Shown: positions 58,808-64,000 of the stretch, piece by piece
Numbering within the stretch: position 1 is the first letter of the stretch
Layout of the letters: each line of letters starts with the position of its first letter
Assembly (NCBI GenBank): GCA_951230915.1
Contig: OX579634.1
Coordinates: 52,527,570 to 52,591,569, forward strand
DNA from: Antitrichia curtipendula
Taxonomy: Eukaryota; Streptophyta; Bryopsida; Hypnales; Leucodontaceae
DNA: 64,000 bases
Direction of reading: 5' to 3'
Made by a program: the position numbers and the translations under genes
The notes under the pieces: model-generated
What the model was told of the DNA's origin: nothing
Databases searched by the model: none
Seen by the model: the letters and a program-made list of their open reading frames with translations, nothing else

Positions 58808-59289
58808 ATGTGGAGATAGTACAGTACTATTGTAAGGATTCAACATACGTTTTTTTGTATCGAAAATTTGTAGATGAAGATTATAATAGATTAATAGTTT
58901 ATGTGTGACTTTTTTGTACATCCTCATATTAAAGTATGTGAGGCTGAGAAACATATAGGAAGGTTTGAATTTTTTTGGAGTGTATAGATTTTCACAAGCA
59001 TTAGAATGGTGACCATAACAAAGTAGTAGGAAGTGCAATGCAATTACAACTTCATTTGTATATCCCGGACCTGACCCATATATATATGAGTTATTAATAT
59101 AATTATAATAATTATTGTGGACTTGTATTGGATTTTGTGCATTCATTCAAATGAGAGGAATTGAATTCTACATTTCCTGAGGTATATTATTCAAAATTGC
59201 AAATTGTATAAGCCGTTATGAATAAGCGGCCAATGTAATGCTTTTTAAGCATGTAATTTTAAGAAGATTTTAATAGATGTCATGTTCAA
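58808..59289. other. AT-rich 3' flank of the transposase
   Basis: It contains a short palindromic tatatatatgag tract near 59079 and nothing else that I recognise. Confidence 0.5.
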
Positions 59290-59580
59290 TTACAGCAGAG
59301 GCCACCCGCGGTCGCCGCCTGAATCCCTCCAACCGCTGTCGCCTTTGGACCCGTAGTCGCCCTAGACACGCAGCCGCAGTCGTTCAGACACTGGGGACCC
59401 GAAGTCGCCCAACCCATCCCCCACCGCGGTCGCCCATAGACATTGGACCCGAAGTCGCCATGCAGACCCGAAGTCGCCCCACTTATAGAAGCCGCAGTCG
59501 CCTTGGTTCTTGGACCCGCGGTCGCCCTACCCAGATCCGCACTCGCCCTAACCCGCAGTCGCCCAAGCTGACGTGGTTCT
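59290..59580. repeat. Right-terminal GGCGAC array
   Basis: Fourteen or so units of the type cccg(a/c)(a/g)gtcgcc lie 180-470 bases inside the right terminus. The orientation is inverted relative to the left-terminal array, as expected if the motif is a transposase-binding or end-recognition site. No gene lies downstream in this element. Confidence 0.8.
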
Positions 59581-59748
59581 GTCTTTCCACGTCACTGCGG
59601 ACAACCAGACACGTAGGACAAATCCATTTACCATGGGATAAAAAACTTCAAAACCCTAAAGTTTTTTGCGACGCATTTGTCGCCTATATTCGACACATGT
59701 CATATACAACGCGTCTAATACGTCACCGAAACCCGAAAACCCGTCCGA

Positions 59749-59769
59749 CAAGACAACCCTGCGAAGGAG
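59749..59769. repeat. Right terminal inverted repeat and target-site copy
   Basis: 59749-59761 is the inverse of CAGGGTTGTCTTG. 59762-59769 (cgaaggag) is the target copy, one base different from ccaaggag at 31551-31558. Confidence 0.85.
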
Positions 59770-60283
59770 CGACGGGCACCTGGAGAGTGGTGGATGAACC
59801 ACATCTTGCCTTAAGACCAAGTGAAGCGTACAAACGTGGCGTTTGCGAGAGACCCAAGCACCATGGAGGAGGCCATGAGGAGCGCGGATGCAAGCAAGTG
59901 GGAGCTAGCCATGCAAGCGGAGTTCGCCTCGCTTATGAACAAAGGTACATAGGAGCTTGCTCCCCTTCCTACCGATCGCAAGAGTGTTGGGTGCAAATGG
60001 GTGTTTTGCACCAAGAGAGATGCATCGGGGAGCATTGTGTGCTACAAGGCAAGATTGGTAGCCAAGGGCTACTCCCAAGTGAAGCGGGTGGACTTCAATG
60101 AGACGTTTGCACCAGTGGCCAAGTTTTGTACTATTCGATGCATGGAGGCCATCGGGGCAGCCATGGACTTGGAGATGCACCAAATGGATGTGATCACGGC
60201 GTTTCTCAATCCACAGTTGGAGGAGGTGATCTTCATGGATCAACCCAAGGGTTTTGTTGCGGAGGGGCGGGAGCAACTCAAAT
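59762..60283 (+). mobile_element. Ty1/copia fragment: start of reverse transcriptase (dead)
   Basis: Directly after the target copy the copia frame resumes (RRAPGEWWMNHILP). It continues through KWELAMQAEFASLMNKGT and KWVFCTKRDASG to the RT core start (ARLVAKGYSQ, FAPVAKF, HQMDVITAFLN) and breaks off at EGREQLK. In-frame stops are TAA near 59812 and TAG near 59947 (where Trp is expected). It is cut at 60284 by another hAT-like terminus. Confidence 0.88.
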
Positions 60284-60500
60284 CAGGGTTGTCACATTTT
60301 AACGTCCAGGGCAAAATCACGTCCAAAATCCGGACGTCCGGACGCAGCAGACGGCGTCCGGCGGTCGGCAGCCACTGGGCATCGGTCGGTCGGTCGGTCG
60401 GGTGCCCTGCGTCGGTCGGTCTCTCCGACGGCTAGTCGGACGCGTATTATGTCGGACGCTTTTTCGGTCGGACGGGACCGTCAGCAGACATGCGATTATA
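60284..60500 (+). mobile_element. Left end of another hAT-like element inserted in copia
   Basis: It starts CAGGGTTGTCACATTTTAACG, like the element ending at 1111 (CAGGGTTGTCATAACGGGCG on its own strand), and has subterminal CGGACG and cggtcggtcgg motifs. The expected 8-bp target copy is actcaaat (60276-60283). The right end is not found in the window. Confidence 0.6.
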
Positions 60501-61000
60501 ATGGAGTTTTTTTTGGGTGCTGACTGGTGAGAGCTAGTTAACTTCTGCAAATGAGTTTTAGGGTTAGGAAGATCTGGTTTTTAAACCTCTTCAATTGCAA
60601 TTGTCATTGAAAAATGTGGAAATGACACTCAATGTAAGCGTTCTTTTTATTTTCAAAATGCACAGAACTTAAACGACTTTGAAGGCAATATTGTTGCATT
60701 GTACAATTACATTTTAGAATGTCATGCTCTATTTACAATAAAATGCACAGAATCAAATTTTATTGAATTTGTCCTTTATATTGGAAACCCAAAAACCTTA
60801 ATGGTATTCCAAACATCAGTTTACTACAATGAAGCGGCAATAAACAATCGATTGCCACATAGTGCCATCTATGTATCTGTGAGCTCCCAATTTGTCACTT
60901 GGGACTCGTAGAATTATTTTTTTGGAAATTTGCAATTTAAAGTTAAGAAAAATATACAAAAAGCCATAAAAAGAGTGTAGAATCAAAATAGGGTTGTAAC
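60501..61000. other. AT-rich DNA, no gene seen
   Basis: This is probably the interior of the hAT-like element that starts at 60284. No coding motif is recognised. Confidence 0.4.
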
Positions 61001-64000
61001 ATACCCATTATAGTATTTGGTCTAGATTTGTGTTTAGACTTAGAATTCCACCAAACTGGGTCCATAAATAGGTAGAAAGAACGAAACGGGTGGATTTGTA
61101 GGGTCTAAGTCACATAGGCCCAAAAGGGCTAAATTCCACCATGAATGTGGCAATTCATGGCTAAGTCGGTCCGAGGGATCCACAACGAGGCTACTAGGTC
61201 GGGTCCTAGAGTTAGGTTTAGAAATACACCAAAAACCCGATTGTTAGTATGTAGGAGCCACTAACGCAAGACCGGGCCCGTGGAGGAATCCACAGCCCAA
61301 GGATGGTGTCCTAGGGTAAATCCCATGCCAGGAGTCCAACGACGAAATTGATTCGCCAAGATTCCTCTATCTGCAAAAGATTCCCGCACCATCGATAAAC
61401 TCAAGGAGATGACCAATTCATCTCCACTAACCAATTGTGCCAGGTACGGAAACGCACCTGCACATCTTTCATGTGACCCCATGAGAGGTCTTGTGGAAAA
61501 TCCCATCATCTTCCGACTTGCAGAAGAACCTTTTGCGGGTGGTCAACCCTGGTAACCTCCAACGGGAATTTCATGGAAATTACCCAGGTTGCCAGAAAAT
61601 CTCACTAAAAATTAGACTAGCTTGTTTCATGTTAATAATACGCTCCGTGAAGTTTCGCGACATTCCGATAGCGGCAAGTACCCGAATCGGCGAGATTCCT
61701 CGAGAATTAATCACGTGGCGGGGTCCCCACCACGTTGACCAGCATTCCGGGACCATACGACGGCGGAACAAAGTCAACCAAGAGTCCTTTCCGACTCCCT
61801 CACACCTACCGGAGACCCTAAGCTATTTACATTTCTCAAAATAGGAGACCCCCAATATCTAGGATTTTACCACGGTTTAGCTTTTAAAACTAAATTAGCC
61901 TACGATGGTTTTTTGTCCTCGGTACGGGCGGTAGGGGGTTCTTGGACTAAACACGGCAATCTAGAGCCAATGGCGCAATCCGTTTGACGATTGGAGTAAT
62001 TCTCCAAAAGTTAGGAGGTTGGTCCAGCGTAGATAGGTAAAAGTAGTTTTTTAGGGATTAGGATGAAAATCTTTGAAGATGAGGATGAAAATCCAAGTTG
62101 ATAAGGTTACTTTAGAACTCTTGAGGGGAAGGTGGGGCCTTGGAAACCTATTTAAGGTCCCCATTTTTCTCTCAAGAACACCCCCAAATCTTGTTTTGGG
62201 TCCGTGGGTCCAACTTATGTTGGGATCTTTGGCATTTTAGCCAAGAAACCTCTACGGTGTTTTTGGAGCACTTTTGGCTCCCCTTGTTGCTCTATTTCAA
62301 GCTTCCTTTGGAGGTCCTTTTGGGTCCTTCTACCTTACCTTGCCTTGCATCCTTGTTGTGAGTGAACGGGTCTCCCCTATACTTGTGTGACTTCTTATGC
62401 CTTGTACTAATCCTAAAGTCACCCCCCACCGTACCTTGGCGATGCCGCTTTGGGGGGCCTTTAGTGTATGAGAGTTTTCCCGTTATCATTGACCTTGTGT
62501 GCATGTGTGCTCCCGTATTGAGTCCTAACCAAAGTTGTCCTTTTTTTTGTTGTTGGTTGTAAGTGGGCCCACCCCCCGGGGAACGGCAAAGCTTTGAACC
62601 TGTGACCAGTCCCAGTCCTAAAGTATGTGGTAAACACGTGCATGTGTGCCCCCGTATTGAGTCCTAACCAAAGTTGTCCTTTTTGTTGTTGGTTGTAAGT
62701 AGGCCCACCCCCCGGGGAACGGCAAAGCTTTGAACCTGTGACCAGTCCCAGTCCTAAAGTATGTGATAAACACGTGCATGTGTGCCCCCGTATTGAGTCC
62801 TAACCAAAGTTGTCCTTTTTGTTGTTGGTTGTAAGTGGGCCCACCCCCCGGGGAATGGCGAAGCTTTGAACCTGTGACCAGCCTTAGTCCTAAAGTGCGT
62901 GTTAAGAAACAAGCCTTAGACGGCGGAGCTTTGAACACAAGGGTATCATAAGTCCTAAAGTTGGTGTTAAAACCAATTCTACAGCGGAGCTTTGAACCCT
63001 TATGTACTCTCGTTCCAAAGTCTAGAGTCCGAGACGTTCTCGGAAAAGTTCAAGGTTTAGCGTCCAAGATTAAGTCTAAGTTAAGAGTCCCCCCACCCCT
63101 TGTGAGCCGGCGTCCGTAAAACAGGAAACCACACCAAAAATCGGGGAAAATTAACCAAAAATCCGATTTAGATTTGCTTAGGTGGGTTCCCTTAAGGAAC
63201 CCAAAAAAGTCGGGTTGAGTCCCTGGGGGATCTGGTCCAGTTGCAAGGAAGTCGGGGTGAGTCTCTGGGGAGTCGGGGTGAGTCAAGGGAGCTGGTCCAG
63301 TGCTGGGGAGTCGGGGTGAGTCCTTGGGGAGTCGGGAAGGTCGCTGGTCCAGTGCTGGGGAGTCGGGGTGAGTCCTTGGGGAGTCGGGAAGGTCGCTGGG
63401 GTGGTTTGGCAGGTCGCTGGGGTGGTCGAGCAGGTCGCTGGGTGGTCTGGCAGGTCGCTGGGGTGGTTTAGCAGGTCGCTGGGGTGATCTGGGCAGGTCG
63501 CTGGGGGTCTGAGCAGGTCGCTGGAGTGGTCCAGGGAGTCCAGGGAGTCCAGGGCTGGAGAGAGAGAGAGAGAGAGGAAAAAGAAAACAAAGAGAAAGGT
63601 TGGGATTAGTGGGAGAAAGGTTGGGATTAGTGGGGGTTAGGAGAAGGCTAACGGGGTTGAAATCAAGGGAAAGAAAACAACCACAAAAGGGAGGAAAATA
63701 GGGGAAGTAGAAAGAAGGAATAAGTCGCACCTCCATACCTGCATCAACCAACTCTCAACTCTCACCAAAATCACAACTATACGCAATGGAGGGAGGTTAG
63801 TGAGTCATAGAATTAAATAGGAGGAGAGGGAGAGAGACGATAAATAGTGCCCTAGGTTTAGCTAAATAGGTGTTAGAAAGGAAATCTCAAGGATTCATAG
63901 TGACCATTAGGAAGTAGGATTAGGATGACACGAAGACAAGGTTGTGTAAGAGGTTAGGAGGGACATTAAAACTTCTTGGGGTTTGAATCTATAGTTGTAA
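61001..64000 (-). mobile_element. Reverse-oriented relative of the TG...CA element
   Basis: On the minus strand, pieces match 50.2-52.0 kb in the same order: gattgcgccat (about 61985), gccgattcgggtac (about 61690), ctaatttttagtgagatttt (about 61610), ctgggtaatttc (about 61580) and caaagctttgccgt (62590-62880). 63240-63540 is a degenerate minisatellite on ggtcgctggggtggt. Limits are not visible, and the proline-rich frame at 63050-63751 follows the minisatellite. Confidence 0.55.
62503..62900. repeat. Tandem repeat of about 137 bp, three copies
   Basis: catgtgtgc begins at 62503, 62641 and 62777. Each unit contains gtattgagtcctaaccaaag, gttgttggttgtaagt and caccccccggggaa, with over 90% identity by eye. 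Confidence 0.88.

Larger units (their letters stand above)
31559..59761 (+). mobile_element. Giant hAT-like transposon, complete right copy (28.2 kb)
   Basis: The ends CAGGGTTGTTTTG (31559) and inverse CAGGGTTGTCTTG (59761) match at 12 of 13 positions. Flanks are ccaaggag (31551-31558) and cgaaggag (59762-59769), an 8-bp duplication as hAT elements make. Dropping the element plus one flank copy restores the copia reading frame. Contents in order: gene C (+), B (-), A (-), D (+), hAT transposase (+). GGCGAC-core arrays lie at both ends and before each gene. A 5152-bp TG...CA element sits inside gene D, so the original length was about 23 kb. This is far larger than typical hAT elements (a few kb). 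The transposase is of the BED/DUF659/hAT-C type. Confidence 0.88.

Noticed and set aside
59277..60101. A 274-residue frame crossing the right terminus
   Set aside because: It joins the terminal array, the TIR and an out-of-frame part of copia; the true copia frame is different.
63050..63751. Proline-rich 233-residue minus-strand frame
   Set aside because: It follows the ggtcgctggggtggt minisatellite, with low complexity and no domain.

Overview
The window is nuclear DNA from a plant-lineage eukaryote. It has spliceosomal introns with GT-AG borders, a Ty1/copia fragment, several hAT-type DNA transposons, telomere-like CCCTAAA tracts and AT-rich spacers. I cannot name the species. I see no rRNA, tRNA or CRISPR array, and no gene that is clearly ordinary host housekeeping DNA; almost everything is mobile DNA nested in other mobile DNA.

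The main feature is a giant hAT-like transposon present twice in inverted orientation. The right copy (31559-59761, 28.2 kb, about 23 kb without a later insertion) is complete. It starts CAGGGTTGTTTTG and ends in the inverse of CAGGGTTGTCTTG. It is flanked by the 8-bp duplication ccaaggag/cgaaggag (7 of 8 match) and splits a decayed copia polyprotein exactly in frame (30525-31558 resumes at 59770). The left copy (1112-15213) is the same element reversed. Its inner end lies in the last visible exon of a multi-domain gene with a different target site (ttcgctgg). Its outer part is cut at 1111 by another hAT-like element. Over about 10 kb of interior I find only two differences between the copies.

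The giant element carries five genes. Gene C (RING finger) reads away from the left end. B (coiled coil) and A (protein-kinase-like) read back toward it. D (coiled coil) and the hAT transposase read toward the right end. B, C and D share a roughly 110-residue N-terminal domain that I do not recognise, called here the WCHI domain. Every gene is preceded by a CpG-rich array built on a GGCGAC core, and A, B and D share a TATA-plus-leader cassette. The same core motif lies next to both termini. Gene D is interrupted by a 5.15-kb TG...CA element with an AGGGC target duplication. The transposase is decayed (stop codon, damaged zinc finger, frameshift).

Between the two copies (15214-31558) lies a second kind of mobile or selfish unit. 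A five-exon minus-strand gene (20442 to 15214) combines a ParB/DGQHR-like motif, a weak N4/N6 DNA-methylase-like motif and an FCP1/NIF phosphatase-like domain. A plus-strand DUF7869-like transposase-type gene lies at 26968-29871. Both are broken by stop codons, and both have clusters of a palindrome (AGGTCGASTCGACCT and variants) upstream. Between them sits a satellite with an exact 177-bp period (23.23-24.63 kb). The right flank (60284-64000) holds the end of another hAT-like element and a relative, in reverse orientation, of the TG...CA element that interrupts gene D.
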